This document shows positions 37,156 to 46,623 of a stretch of 51,785 nt of DNA, in pieces (the stretch's first letter is position 1; each line of letters begins with the position of its first letter). Below the pieces are notes generated by a model. It was not told where the DNA came from. It did not search any database and worked only from the letters and a program-made list of their open reading frames with translations. The stretch lies in NCBI GenBank assembly GCA_047630355.1, contig JBLHXN010000013.1, forward strand, positions 1 through 51,785, in the 5' to 3' direction. The position numbers and the translations under genes were made by a program. Source of the stretch: JANQUM01 sp047630355 (lineage in GTDB: Bacteria > Bacteroidota > Bacteroidia > Cytophagales > Spirosomataceae).

Positions 37156-38661
37156 ATGAAAACGTTCAAGTTTTTAATCGTTGGAGCGTTTATTTTGACT
37201 ATGAACAGCGTTCAGGCTCAGAGAGACATGATTTTAACACAGGCTGGTGAAGAGCTAAGGTGTCGTATTGTTGATGAAACACCTGTCAGGTTTGTGTTTG
37301 CTTATCTCAAAGACGGCAAGCCGTACCGAAGTGAAATTTTTAAGACTTTGGTAATATCGTTTAAATTTGATTACTACGACGCTGACCTGCCTAATGTTGA
37401 TAAGTTACCTGAAGCTATGTACCGAGCTATCGGAAGTTTCGACTCGGAGTCGCCCCGTGCTTTGAGTTCTAAAAATACTTCCTCCAAAAAAGAGAGAAGG
37501 AGAAATAGAAAGTCTAAAGAAGTAGCTGTTGAGGAGAGCTTGGACGATCGAGCGGAATTAGAAAAAGAGAGTGCGGAGTCACAAGTCAGTAGAACTGCAA
37601 TTGAAAATAAAGAAAACGCTAAAAAACCTGATGAAGCCAAAGCCATTGTCAATAATGAAGCAAGTGGAAGCGAAAAAGAAGCCAAGGTCTTATCTCAACC
37701 AAAGCCTGTAATAGATAGAACTAATAAATCAACTACTACGACCCCGCAAACTGAGCAAAGGAATAGTAGTGTTGGTAAAAATAACGCTAACCGCACTGAA
37801 ACGTCTGAATCAGTGAATAATACCAAGCAGGAACCTAAAACGGATAAAATCGCCAATGTAAATGATAGAGCAAACGCTATTGATATCAAGGAAGGTGATT
37901 TCGAAATCAAAAAACCGCCAAGTGATAAAGAAAATATAAGCGTAGCTAATAATACAGCTAATACCCCAACTGATATTTCCGAAACCGAATTTCCAAATAT
38001 GACAATCAATCAAAAGAATAGATTCAGGGTTGGTATTAAAGGAGGAATCGGAAACCGACTTGATAATAATTTACAGACAACAAACAGCTATGACTTATAT
38101 CTTGAACAGCTTCTCAGGGGTTGGATATTAGGAGCCGACGTGGCTTACTTCCCGAATGATTTGGTTGGTTTTGGAGCAATATTTACAGATTTCAAAAGCC
38201 GTAACAGCGACAGCGAAATTGGATACCGAAACGAATTTACGGGAGCCGAGCAGGTAGGAAGTATAGCCAACCGACGTTCGGTAAAATTTGTGGGACCGGC
38301 TTTGTTCTTCAGAAAAAAACTGGATTATAAAACATACGTCGTACTAGGGCTTTCGCCCGGGTACAATTTCTATAACGACAAAGGAAGTTATGACGGCGTT
38401 GATTATACCTTCAAAGGTGGTGGCTTTGGTGCCGCATCAACATTAGGAATCGACTTCTTTCTAGGAAATGATGTTATAGACCGAGACATAATACTGAGCT
38501 TTGAGGCGGGTTACAACTACGGAAAGATAGACGCACTTGATTACGGTGACGCTCGCGGAATGGTAGACTTGCCTACTTCGCTCGATCTCAGCAGACTCGA
38601 CTTTACAATCGGATTACGCTTTATAAGATTCCCTAAATACTTTAGGTTAACATCTTATTAA
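37156..38661 (+). CDS. Outer-membrane beta-barrel protein with long low-complexity linker
   Basis: Start set at 37156 (MKTFKFLIVGAFILTMNSVQ, signal cleaved at AQA/Q), giving 501 residues; a frame extends upstream to 37057 but would bury the signal peptide. After about 70 ordered residues (ILTQAGEELRCRIVDETPVR) comes a Lys/Glu/Asn/Ser-rich disordered region (about 110-285). Then a C-terminal barrel of PorT/OMP_b-brl type (RFRVGIKGGIGNRLDNN ... GLRFIRFPKYF). The N-terminal piece resembles short sequences seen before many Bacteroidota beta-barrels. Function unknown. It overlaps the convergent rimO stop by 4 bp. Confidence 0.78.
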   Translation: MKTFKFLIVGAFILTMNSVQAQRDMILTQAGEELRCRIVDETPVRFVFAYLKDGKPYRSEIFKTLVISFKFDYYDADLPNVDKLPEAMYRAIGSFDSESPRALSSKNTSSKKERRRNRKSKEVAVEESLDDRAELEKESAESQVSRTAIENKENAKKPDEAKAIVNNEASGSEKEAKVLSQPKPVIDRTNKSTTTTPQTEQRNSSVGKNNANRTETSESVNNTKQEPKTDKIANVNDRANAIDIKEGDFEIKKPPSDKENISVANNTANTPTDISETEFPNMTINQKNRFRVGIKGGIGNRLDNNLQTTNSYDLYLEQLLRGWILGADVAYFPNDLVGFGAIFTDFKSRNSDSEIGYRNEFTGAEQVGSIANRRSVKFVGPALFFRKKLDYKTYVVLGLSPGYNFYNDKGSYDGVDYTFKGGGFGAASTLGIDFFLGNDVIDRDIILSFEAGYNYGKIDALDYGDARGMVDLPTSLDLSRLDFTIGLRFIRFPKYFRLTSY

Positions 38662-39965
38662 ACCACCGTTCCGAATAAGTCAAACTCTTCTGCTTTATCA
38701 ATCCGGACGTTGGCAAAATCACCCAAACGAACGTATTGATCAGTGCTGACTAATACTTCGTTATCTACTTCGGGGGAATCTTGTTCGGTTCTTCCAATAA
38801 AGAAACCTCCTTCGCTACGATCAAAAAGTACTTTCTTAACCTCACCAATCTTCTTAGCATTCAATTCTTGAGAAATGCCTTGCTGAAGTTCCATGATTAT
38901 GTCAGTACGCTCTTGTTTAACTTCGGCGGGAATATCATCAGCCATTCCGAACGAGTGCGTGTCTTCTTCGTGAGAATATTGAAAAATACCTAACCGGTCA
39001 AATCTCATTTTTTCAACGAAGTGGTACATTTCTTCAAACATCGCTTCGGTTTCTCCCGGATGTCCGGCAATAAGCGTGGTTCGAAGAGCAACACCCGGCA
39101 CTTTGTCCCGAATAGTATTTACCAGTGCTTCTGTTTTATCGCGTGTAATACCACGCCGCATTAATTTAAGCATCTCGGTTGAGCCGTGCTGCAATGGCAT
39201 GTCAAGGTAATTGCATACGTTGCTGCGTTCCCGCATTACATCCAGCACATCCAAAGGGAATCCGGATGGATAGGCATATTGTAAACGAATCCAATCAATT
39301 CCTTCAACGTCCGCTAAGCGATCTATCAAATCAGCAAGGTTACGTTTTTTATAAATGTCCAGACCATAGTAAGTCAAATCCTGAGCTATTAAAATAAGCT
39401 CTTTTGTGCCTTTAGCGGCAAGGTTTTTGGCTTGAAGTGTCAATTCTTCAATCGGGCGGGAAACGTGCTTTCCTCGCATCAATGGAATGGCACAGAATGA
39501 ACATGGGCGGTCGCAGCCTTCCGCAATTTTTAGATAGGCGTAATGGGTAGGGGTTGTGAGTAAACGTTCGCCCACTAATTCTTTTTTGTAATCAGCTCGC
39601 AGCGTTTTCAATAAACGCGGAAGTTCGTTGGTTCCAAACCAGGCGTCTACCTGCGGAATTTCAGGAGCTAATTCATCTTTAAAGCGGTGAGAAAGGCAGC
39701 CGGTAACGTACACTTTTTCTACAATACCGTTTTCTTTGGCATCTACGTACCGGAGTATTGTTTCGATAGACTCTTCCTTAGCGTTGTCTATAAAACCGCA
39801 TGTGTTGATGACCACTACGTTAGAATCATCTTTATCGGATTCGTGCGTGACGCTTAAACCATTTCCTCTTAATTGAGTAAACAACTCTTCCGAATCAACA
39901 AGGTTTTTTGAGCACCCCATTGTTACGATATTGATGTTATTCTTACGTGTTCCTTTAGTTTTCAT
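38658..39965 (-). CDS. rimO: Ribosomal protein S12 methylthiotransferase
   Basis: Start chosen at 39965 (MKTKGTRKNNINIVTMGCSK), giving 435 residues; an ATG at 40022 would include a terminator hairpin. The enzyme adds a methylthio group to Asp of ribosomal protein S12. The N-terminal UPF0004 domain has MGCSKNLVDSE and VINTCGFIDNAKEES; the radical-SAM CxxxCxxC is in EGCDRPCSFCAIPLMRG; a TRAM domain ends the protein. These blocks separate it from MiaB. The hairpin directly before the start may limit read-through from the upstream DUF2795 gene. Confidence 0.96.
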   Translation of the reverse strand: MKTKGTRKNNINIVTMGCSKNLVDSEELFTQLRGNGLSVTHESDKDDSNVVVINTCGFIDNAKEESIETILRYVDAKENGIVEKVYVTGCLSHRFKDELAPEIPQVDAWFGTNELPRLLKTLRADYKKELVGERLLTTPTHYAYLKIAEGCDRPCSFCAIPLMRGKHVSRPIEELTLQAKNLAAKGTKELILIAQDLTYYGLDIYKKRNLADLIDRLADVEGIDWIRLQYAYPSGFPLDVLDVMRERSNVCNYLDMPLQHGSTEMLKLMRRGITRDKTEALVNTIRDKVPGVALRTTLIAGHPGETEAMFEEMYHFVEKMRFDRLGIFQYSHEEDTHSFGMADDIPAEVKQERTDIIMELQQGISQELNAKKIGEVKKVLFDRSEGGFFIGRTEQDSPEVDNEVLVSTDQYVRLGDFANVRIDKAEEFDLFGTVV

Positions 39966-39984
39966 TCCATTCTTAATAAAGCAA

Positions 39985-40014
39985 AAAGCGTTATCAGCTG
40001 ACCGACAACGCTTT
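39985..40014 (-). terminator. Hairpin between the DUF2795 gene and rimO
   Basis: AACGCTTT (40014-40007 read on minus as AAAGCGTT) pairs with AAAGCGTT's complement at 39992-39985, a perfect 8-bp stem with a 14-nt loop. It is followed on the minus strand by TTTGCTTTATT and then the rimO ATG 20 bp away. It acts either as the terminator of the upstream gene or as an attenuator for rimO. Confidence 0.65.
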
Positions 40015-40070
40015 AAAGTCAATTTATAATTTAAATAAGGTTAATCAACGGCGTAAAGTCACAAATTGCG

Positions 40071-40292
40071 TTAATATTCATCCTCGTTGAAGAAGAAATC
40101 ATCTTTGGTCGGATAGTCCGGCCAGATCTCCTCGATGTTTTCGTACGGTTGGCCGTCGTCCTCTAATTCGGAAAGATTTTCAATAACCTCGTTTGGTGCT
40201 CCCGAGCGAATTGAAAAATCTATCAATTCATCTTTAGTTGCGGGCCAAGGGGCATCTTCCAAGTACGATACCAATTCTAGTGTCCAATACAT
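40071..40292 (-). CDS. DUF2795-domain protein
   Basis: Start set at 40292 (MYWTLELVSYLEDAPWPATK), giving 73 residues; the earlier ATG (40334) lies inside the promoter -7 box and cannot be used if that promoter is. The small acidic protein contains the DUF2795 signature, L-x5-PATKDELI-D-x6-GAPNEVIENL, and a very acidic tail (FFFNEDEY). Function is unknown. Its own promoter and the following hairpin suggest a single-gene unit. Confidence 0.88.
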   Translation of the reverse strand: MYWTLELVSYLEDAPWPATKDELIDFSIRSGAPNEVIENLSELEDDGQPYENIEEIWPDYPTKDDFFFNEDEY

Positions 40293-40593
40293 ATTTCTAA
40301 GTTCTTTATATGAAGTCCCGTTACGGGGCTGCAAAAGTATTTTTTATTTTGTTAAAATGAAACGTATTTTTTTGAAAAAAGTGCTAAAAAAAGAGTTTTT
40401 TTTTGAGATCCATTATAAGTAGCTTATAAAGAGTATTTTATAATGGTATTTTAGTGATTTTTATTAAACAAAAACTTCATTCACATCTTGTCAACGTAAA
40501 CCTAACAGTGGAAGCGATTTGTTAATAGGATTAATAATCGAGTGCCAACCCTACAGCCAAAATTATACTCTTAAGTTTAAAATGATATACCAC
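40293..40593. other. AT-rich divergent intergenic region
   Basis: Contains the DUF2795 promoter and an A/T-rich tract (40363-40415). No further gene or structure seen. No good promoter for the rightward lipoprotein gene was found. Confidence 0.4.
40332..40339 (-). promoter_or_regulatory. -7 box of the DUF2795 gene
   Basis: TACTTTTG on the minus strand, matching TAnnTTTG, 40 bp before the ATG at 40292. Upstream is AT-rich without a clear -33 TTG. It fixes the start codon. Confidence 0.6.
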
Positions 40594-41031
40594 ATGAAAA
40601 TACTAACCACATTCTTTTTGCTGCTTTTGGCGTCGTCTTGCTCAAATAAAAATATTCTTCCGGCGGATAACGAAATTTTTACTATTAATTATCAACAGAG
40701 CATTTCACTCGATAATAATTTCACAGTTGAATTTTCTTCCGTTCAGGAAAGCAGATGCCCAGAAGGTGTGCAGTGCGTGCGTGCGGGTGAACTTTTTGCG
40801 ACGTTAATATTCAAACGTGAAGATGCAGAGACAGAGACTGTGTATTGCGTGAGTGGAGAATGCATATCAAAAAAAGACTTTTTACCAAAGAGCACTTATT
40901 ATTCAGGAGATGAGGTGAAGGTTGGCACTAAAAACTACTCATTGGTAATCGAAGATTTCTCTCCTAAGACACCAAAACAATCAAATCAACCGAGTTCTTA
41001 CTCGTTGACATTGAAAATTATCGAGAAATAA
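40594..41031 (+). CDS. Hypothetical lipoprotein
   Basis: Start set at 40594 (MKILTTFFLLLLASSC), giving 145 residues with a clear lipobox; a longer frame from 40519 hides the signal. The mature protein has four cysteines in two pairs (SRCPEGVQCVRAGE and VYCVSGEC) and looks like an all-beta domain (INYQQSISLDNNFTVEFSSV). The CPEGVQCVRAGE segment is recurrent in small Bacteroidota lipoproteins, but no function is known to me. It appears to be a single-gene unit. Confidence 0.78.
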   Translation: MKILTTFFLLLLASSCSNKNILPADNEIFTINYQQSISLDNNFTVEFSSVQESRCPEGVQCVRAGELFATLIFKREDAETETVYCVSGECISKKDFLPKSTYYSGDEVKVGTKNYSLVIEDFSPKTPKQSNQPSSYSLTLKIIEK

Positions 41032-41322
41032 ATACACAAGCATGTAAGTTGGCACATTAGTTGATAATAAATTTACCTAATATATATGTATCTGTATTGT
41101 TTTCAATGATGTACTTTAATTAAAAGCATGTTAATATTGGCTAATGTGTTGGTAGTTAAATTTTCCTGATGATTAATCGATTTTAAATTAATCGGGAAAT
41201 GTATATTCTATGCGTCCTTTATGAGATAATGGCTCATTTGTTGCATAAATATGCACTGAAACACCTAAGTTAATTTGGCGATTTTCAAAGACTATTAGAT
41301 TTTCATTCAATAGCAGCCAAAC
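41032..41322. other. AT-rich intergenic region with imperfect direct repeat
   Basis: Two related stretches, about 41038-41074 and 41126-41164, both begin AAGCATGT and end TAAATTT with scattered differences. GATTAAT (41172-) and ATTAATC a few bases on form a small hairpin. No gene is seen. Confidence 0.35.
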
Positions 41323-41352
41323 AAAAAAGGACCCGATATGAGTCCTTTTTTG
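41323..41352 (-). terminator. Intrinsic terminator of the ABC exporter operon
   Basis: AAAAAAGGAC pairs with GTCCTTTTTT around a short loop; on the minus strand the U-run follows. It lies 25 bp beyond the permease stop. Confidence 0.92.
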
Positions 41353-41376
41353 TTTTTTAAATACTTTGAAGTTTGA

Positions 41377-42732
41377 TTATCCTTTGTAGAAAATCCACTT
41401 AGAGAGTTCTCGCCAGGATACTTTTTTGCCGTACATCAAAATGCCAACGCGGTAAATTCGAGCGGCAATCCAGGTTGTAAACATAAAACCAGCTACAAGT
41501 AAACTGATTGATAAAGCAATCTGCCAGAACGGAACACCGAACGGAATCCGAACCATCATAATAATGGGCGAGGTGAATGGAATCATCGAAGTCCAGAAAG
41601 CCAGACTTCCATTGGGATCACGCATCACAAACTGAGCAAAAATAATTGATGCGATGATGGGGATTGTTATCGGAAGCATAAACTGCTGCGTATCGGTCTC
41701 ACTATCAACAGCCGAACCAACAGCTCCGAATAATGCACTGTACAATAAGTACCCGCCAATAAAGTAAATGATAAAGCAGATAATAATCGTTGCTACCGGA
41801 AGGGTTTCCAACGCACCCATAATATCACCAACTGCTCCAGTATTTCCCGCCATCGAGCTTTGCATTTGCTGTTCGGCCATTTGCCGAGCATCTGGTGGTA
41901 ACTGTTCCAATTGCTCCATCTGAGCTTGAGTCATTCGCTGAGACATATCAGAAAGTTTGTCTTTTATAAACATACTGCCGACCGAGAAAATGCCGATTGA
42001 TAGCACTATCCATAAGGTAAACTGTGTCAAGCCGACCAATGCAACGCCGACAATCTTACCAATCATTAACTGAAACGGCCGTACCGACGAAATAATCACC
42101 TCTACAATCCGGCTGGTTTTCTCTTCCATCACGCCCCTCATTACCTGAGCACCGTAAATAAATACTGATATGTAAATCAGAAACGCACTCGCAATACCGA
42201 TAATAGAGGCGGCGGCGGCACTACTTTTTTCTTCGCTGTTTTCTTTTAGACTAATCGTTTGACTCTCTACGTTCATTTTCGCGTCTTCCAATACGCTTCG
42301 GGTAATACCTGCTTCGGTAAGTTTAATCGATTCGATTTCCCGTTCAATAGCTCGTTCAACGCCTTGTTGTAATTCAAGCGGAACTCCTTTCTCCGCAAAA
42401 ATCTTTACGGTCTTTGGGTTAATCAGGATTTCTCGGGGAATGTAAACCAACGCATCTTTATCAGAACCTTTGAACGCGTTCTTCACGCTGTCAATATTTC
42501 CTTCAATAAATTCATATTTGAAGCTTTCAGAAGCTGGAAATTTATTTACGAATAAACCACTGTCATCAACGACCTGCACATCTTTTTGGTCAATAGAGCT
42601 CATTGACGTCCAGATAATGATTCCCCACATGCCCGCAATCATCAAAGGACCGAGGATGGTCATCACGATAAAAGATTTTTTCTTGACCCGCGTCAGGTAT
42701 TCACGCTGAATTATAAGTAATATATTTTTCAT
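41377..42732 (-). CDS. ABC-2-type exporter permease (NatB-like)
   Basis: A 451-residue membrane protein. One N-terminal helix (FIVMTILGPLMIAGMWGIII, residues 22-41), a large extracytoplasmic domain (about 45-180), and five or so C-terminal helices, with the cytoplasmic coupling-helix segment MRGVMEEKTSRIVEVIISSV typical of ABC-2/NatB/YhaP permeases. A Met/Gln-rich loop (SQRMTQAQMEQLEQLPPDAR) lies between helices. It forms an exporter with the ATPase encoded 31 bp upstream. NatAB exports sodium and other members export drugs or peptides; the substrate here is unknown. Confidence 0.9.
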   Translation of the reverse strand: MKNILLIIQREYLTRVKKKSFIVMTILGPLMIAGMWGIIIWTSMSSIDQKDVQVVDDSGLFVNKFPASESFKYEFIEGNIDSVKNAFKGSDKDALVYIPREILINPKTVKIFAEKGVPLELQQGVERAIEREIESIKLTEAGITRSVLEDAKMNVESQTISLKENSEEKSSAAAASIIGIASAFLIYISVFIYGAQVMRGVMEEKTSRIVEVIISSVRPFQLMIGKIVGVALVGLTQFTLWIVLSIGIFSVGSMFIKDKLSDMSQRMTQAQMEQLEQLPPDARQMAEQQMQSSMAGNTGAVGDIMGALETLPVATIIICFIIYFIGGYLLYSALFGAVGSAVDSETDTQQFMLPITIPIIASIIFAQFVMRDPNGSLAFWTSMIPFTSPIIMMVRIPFGVPFWQIALSISLLVAGFMFTTWIAARIYRVGILMYGKKVSWRELSKWIFYKG

Positions 42733-42763
42733 ATAAAGAGACGTTATTGATGGGATAAATTAG

Positions 42764-43687
42764 TTAGGTACTCAAGTTTAACTGACCGCCAACGGCACGG
42801 ATAAATACTTCGTTCATGTTCGGAATGTTCTCGCTGAAAAGTCGTAAGTCAACCTGATTCATTACTGAGCTTATCAGCTGATTTACGCTGGTATTCGGTT
42901 GAAGTTTCAGAATGGCACGTTGTACGGTATTTTCCAACGGCTTGATTTCCTGGATCGTGAAAACATCTTCGGTAACGCTCAGCGTTCCGTTAAATTCTAC
43001 GGTGTAAGTATTGTTCTTGAATTGTTCTTTCAACTGCTTCTTAGAGCCGTCAAGGATTTTCTTCGATTGATGAATTAAGGCTACGTGGTCGCAGAGTTCT
43101 TCAACGGACTCCATTCGGTGAGTGGAGAAAATAATGGAAGCACCTTTCTCCCGTAATTCTAAAATCTCGTCTTTAATCAGGTTGGCATTTATAGGGTCAA
43201 AACCCGAAAAAGGCTCATCCAGAATGATTAGTTTAGGCTCGTGCAAAACGGTTGCCACAAACTGAATTTTCTGCTGCATTCCTTTTGATAAATCTTCGAC
43301 GCTCTTATCCCACCAGGTTTTTATATCAAATTTCACAAACCAGATTTTTAACTTATCCATGGCTTCGGCTTTTGAAAGTCCTTTGAGTCGTGCTAAGTAA
43401 AGGAGTTGCTCTCCAACCTTCATCTTCTTGTAAAGGCCACGCTCTTCCGGTAAATAACCAATTTGAGCAATGTGCTTTTGCTGCAATGGCTCGCCGTCAA
43501 AAAGTATGTGTCCTTCATCAGGTCCGGTTATCTGATTGATAATTCGGATTAAAGACGTTTTTCCCGCTCCGTTGGGACCGAGTAAACCGAAAATCTGTCC
43601 TTTCGCAACGCTCATACTTACGTCGTCCAGTGCCGTATGGGCTGCGTAATGCTTGACGATATTGTGTACTTCTAAAATATTATTCAC
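42764..43687 (-). CDS. ABC transporter ATP-binding protein (NatA-like)
   Basis: A 307-residue ATPase: Walker A GLLGPNGAGKTSLI (residues about 34-47), Q-loop IGYLPEERGLY, signature LSKGMQQK, Walker B LIILDEPFSGFDP, and the switch His in FSTHRMES. The C-terminal 80-residue extension matches the NatA/YhaQ branch. It powers the permease encoded next on the strand. A consensus promoter ends about 20 bp upstream, so the leader is very short. Confidence 0.94.
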   Translation of the reverse strand: MNNILEVHNIVKHYAAHTALDDVSMSVAKGQIFGLLGPNGAGKTSLIRIINQITGPDEGHILFDGEPLQQKHIAQIGYLPEERGLYKKMKVGEQLLYLARLKGLSKAEAMDKLKIWFVKFDIKTWWDKSVEDLSKGMQQKIQFVATVLHEPKLIILDEPFSGFDPINANLIKDEILELREKGASIIFSTHRMESVEELCDHVALIHQSKKILDGSKKQLKEQFKNNTYTVEFNGTLSVTEDVFTIQEIKPLENTVQRAILKLQPNTSVNQLISSVMNQVDLRLFSENIPNMNEVFIRAVGGQLNLST

Positions 43688-43706
43688 GAGATTATGAGTT
43701 TTTTTT

Positions 43707-43734
43707 CAAAAATACGAAACAAACGAGAAACAAA
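43707..43734 (-). promoter_or_regulatory. Promoter of the ABC exporter operon
   Basis: On the minus strand TTTG (43734-43731), 16 nt, TATTTTTG (43714-43707). This fits the Bacteroidota consensus. Confidence 0.55.
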
Positions 43735-43884
43735 CCTTCCAAAGTGATAAATGGTTGCGGCGAGGTTTAAATTAAAGAATGTTAACCGCGTTTGGTAAAC
43801 AAGAAATTTTACTATTTGCGAAAGTCATATTATTTTAGACGTACTTTTACTTATAAAAACTAACTCTACCCATCGGCTAAGTTT

Positions 43885-46518
43885 ATGAAGTTAAAATTGT
43901 TTTATGAACGCTTGAATACATTCATAGTAACTAATACGCTATTTATGAAGAACGGCATTCTTCATATCTTGTACAGGATATTCGGCCGGGAAAAGGTGGA
44001 AAACTCCATTCGGGAAACATCGGAATTTATAAATAATGGTAAGAGCCGGTTTAAGTCTAACTTTGACCAATCAGGTAGATATTACCAATCAATTATAAGG
44101 GTTTACAAAGTTGCTTTTGGGTCGCTTTCGTTTGTGGTAATTTACTATTTTGTAATTCAGACAAACTTTTTGTGGCTTACGGGCAGTATGCCCAGCATCG
44201 ATGACCTTCAAAATCCAAAACTCTCTGTGGCGTCTACCATTGTTTCTATGGACGGCGAAATAATTGGTAATTTCTACGCTGAAAACCGCATCCCTGTTGA
44301 CAGTAGTGAGATTTCCCCGTGGATGTTCAAAGCACTTATCGCTACAGAGGATGCCCGTTTTAATGAGCATTCAGGCATTGATTTGCGGTCGCTCGGCGGC
44401 GTAGTGTTAGGAATTCTGAAGGGTGGAGATCGCGGAGGTGGAAGTACGATTTCGCAACAACTTGCCAAAAATCTGTACAATACCCGTCGAAAAGAAATGC
44501 GGGGTTTGTTTTACCATATTCCCGGCGTAAAAACCATTATTTATAAATCGAAGGAATGGTTTACCGCCGTATCTCTTGAGCGACGTTATACCAAGGGCGA
44601 AATTGCTACGATGTACCTCAATACCGTAGATTTTGGCAGTAATACGTTTGGAATCAAAACTGCCGCCAGAAAATACTTCAATAAAGAGCCAATTGATTTG
44701 CAACCCGATGAGGCTGCTATATTGGTCGGAACGCTCAAAGCAACCACTTTCTACAATCCAATCCGAAATCCGGAGAATGCCGTTCGTCGCCGTAATACAG
44801 TTTTACAATTGATGCAAACGCACGAATACCTGACGGAAGCTGAAAAAGAAAAATTTAAAAATTTACCGCTCAAACTCAACGTGGCGGAAGACAAAACAGA
44901 AGGTTCGAACGAAAATTACTTCAAATCTGAAATCGTTAAACTGGTAAACGAATGGGCGAAAAGTGAGGATATGGATGTTGATGTGTACCGCGACGGTTTA
45001 CGCATTTACACCACAATTGACGCCCGAATGCAGGATTACGCCGTAGCCGGATTGAATAAGCACATGGAAATGCTCCAAAAGCAATTCAACTCAGAATGGG
45101 GAAAAGAAAACCCGTGGCGGTACCAAAACGGTGAAGAAATTGGTGGTTACATTGACACCGTTGCGAAGCGAACAACGTATTATAAAAAGCTGGCTGATAA
45201 GTACGATAATAACACGGACTCTGTCAAGAAATACATGAATGTACCAATGAAAATGAAGGTATTTTCATACAAAGGCACGCAAAACGTGCTGATGAGCCAT
45301 ATGGATTCTATTCGTTATTATAAGAAGTTTTTGCAGAGCGGAATGGTCGCTATGGATCCTTATAATGGATTTATCAAGGCGTGGGTGGGCGGAATTGACT
45401 TCGAACACTTTCAATACGATCACGTTAAGCAAGCCAGAAGACAACCCGGTTCTACATTCAAACCCATTTTATACACTGCTGCTATTGACGGCTCGTCAGA
45501 CATGTCTCCTTGTGATAAAATTCGGGATGAACCTGTGAAGACTTCTTGGATTGAAAATGGAGAAGAAAAAACCTGGGAACCCCGAAATGCCAACGGTAGT
45601 TTCAGCTACGCAAACATGACGCTCAGAAGTGCATTAGCTCGATCCGTAAACTCGGTGGCGGTACAACTTACGTTGAAAGTAGGGTCGCAGGCGGTGGTAG
45701 ATTACGCCAAGAAATTAGGAATAACCTCACCGTTGGAATCAGTCGGCTCTATTGGTTTGGGAACATCTGATGCCTCGCTTTACGAACTCGTGGCGGCTTA
45801 CGCTCCTTTTGTAAACGAAGGGCGATACACAAAGCCAATGTTGATCTACAAAATTGAAGATAAGAATGGTAAAGTACTTGTTGAGTTTGAATCCGAAACC
45901 CGTCAAGTTATTCGTCCTGAATCGGCATTTTTGATGCAATTTATGTTACGCGGAAACGTGGAAGAAGCTGGAGGAACCGGACGGAGAATGTTTAATTACG
46001 GTTCGGTATTCAAAAACAACGGACAGCTGGGCGGTAAAACGGGTACAACTTCCAATAATTCGGACGCGTGGTACATTGGTTTCACAAAAGACTTAGTCTG
46101 CGGTTCGTGGGTGGGCGGCGATGATCGAAGTATTCACTTCCGGAGTAGTATGGGCGAAGGAAGCAAATCCGCCCTGCCGATTGTCGGGCTGTTTTTGGAT
46201 AAAGTATATTCGGATAAACAATTAACGTATCGTTCCGGACCGTTCCTGAAACCGACCGAAAAGATAGAAAAGGATTATATGGGCTGTTTCAGCAGTCCAA
46301 GCCCGTTGGATTCTGCCGCTATGTCGAAAGATAGTTTGATGATTAACTCCGTAGATTCAGTAAGGCTTTCGATACCGGATACAAATAGTATTCGCAATGC
46401 CATTAGGGAAACGTTTGACAGCAAAAGACCGAAAGCAGATTCAATCGGAGATTTCAGAAGAAGAAAAGTGGAAGTGGAAACCGAGAAGAAAAAGCAACCG
46501 CCGAATCCGAATCTTTGA
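43885..46518 (+). CDS. Class A penicillin-binding protein (bifunctional transglycosylase/transpeptidase)
   Basis: An 877-residue PBP1A-type wall synthase. A cytoplasmic N-terminus of about 70 residues, one transmembrane helix (ALGSLSFVV-like segment FGSLSFVVIYYFVIQTNFLW), a GT51 transglycosylase domain (about 110-300: catalytic Glu in ATEDARFNEHSG, GGGSTISQQLAKNLY, LERRYTKGEI) and a transpeptidase domain with SxxK in PGSTFKP (about 523), SVN in RSVNSVA, and KTGT (about 717). The last ~110 residues are polar and basic. It polymerises and cross-links peptidoglycan. Shares a terminator with convergent nrdB. Confidence 0.95.
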   Translation: MKLKLFYERLNTFIVTNTLFMKNGILHILYRIFGREKVENSIRETSEFINNGKSRFKSNFDQSGRYYQSIIRVYKVAFGSLSFVVIYYFVIQTNFLWLTGSMPSIDDLQNPKLSVASTIVSMDGEIIGNFYAENRIPVDSSEISPWMFKALIATEDARFNEHSGIDLRSLGGVVLGILKGGDRGGGSTISQQLAKNLYNTRRKEMRGLFYHIPGVKTIIYKSKEWFTAVSLERRYTKGEIATMYLNTVDFGSNTFGIKTAARKYFNKEPIDLQPDEAAILVGTLKATTFYNPIRNPENAVRRRNTVLQLMQTHEYLTEAEKEKFKNLPLKLNVAEDKTEGSNENYFKSEIVKLVNEWAKSEDMDVDVYRDGLRIYTTIDARMQDYAVAGLNKHMEMLQKQFNSEWGKENPWRYQNGEEIGGYIDTVAKRTTYYKKLADKYDNNTDSVKKYMNVPMKMKVFSYKGTQNVLMSHMDSIRYYKKFLQSGMVAMDPYNGFIKAWVGGIDFEHFQYDHVKQARRQPGSTFKPILYTAAIDGSSDMSPCDKIRDEPVKTSWIENGEEKTWEPRNANGSFSYANMTLRSALARSVNSVAVQLTLKVGSQAVVDYAKKLGITSPLESVGSIGLGTSDASLYELVAAYAPFVNEGRYTKPMLIYKIEDKNGKVLVEFESETRQVIRPESAFLMQFMLRGNVEEAGGTGRRMFNYGSVFKNNGQLGGKTGTTSNNSDAWYIGFTKDLVCGSWVGGDDRSIHFRSSMGEGSKSALPIVGLFLDKVYSDKQLTYRSGPFLKPTEKIEKDYMGCFSSPSPLDSAAMSKDSLMINSVDSVRLSIPDTNSIRNAIRETFDSKRPKADSIGDFRRRKVEVETEKKKQPPNPNL

Positions 46519-46550
46519 TGAGTTCAACGCTCATAAAACCATTTGAAAAG

Positions 46551-46588
46551 AAAACTCCCGCCTTGCAGAAAGCAAAGCGGGAGTTTTT
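46551..46588. terminator. Bidirectional terminator between PBP1A-like gene and nrdB
   Basis: AAAACTCCCGC (46551-46561) pairs with GCGGGAGTTTT (46577-46587), a 15-nt loop, with A and T runs on each side, so it can stop transcription in both directions. Confidence 0.92.
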
Positions 46589-46623
46589 ATTTATAGAGAA
46601 AAGTACTGGATTTTATATCTGGA

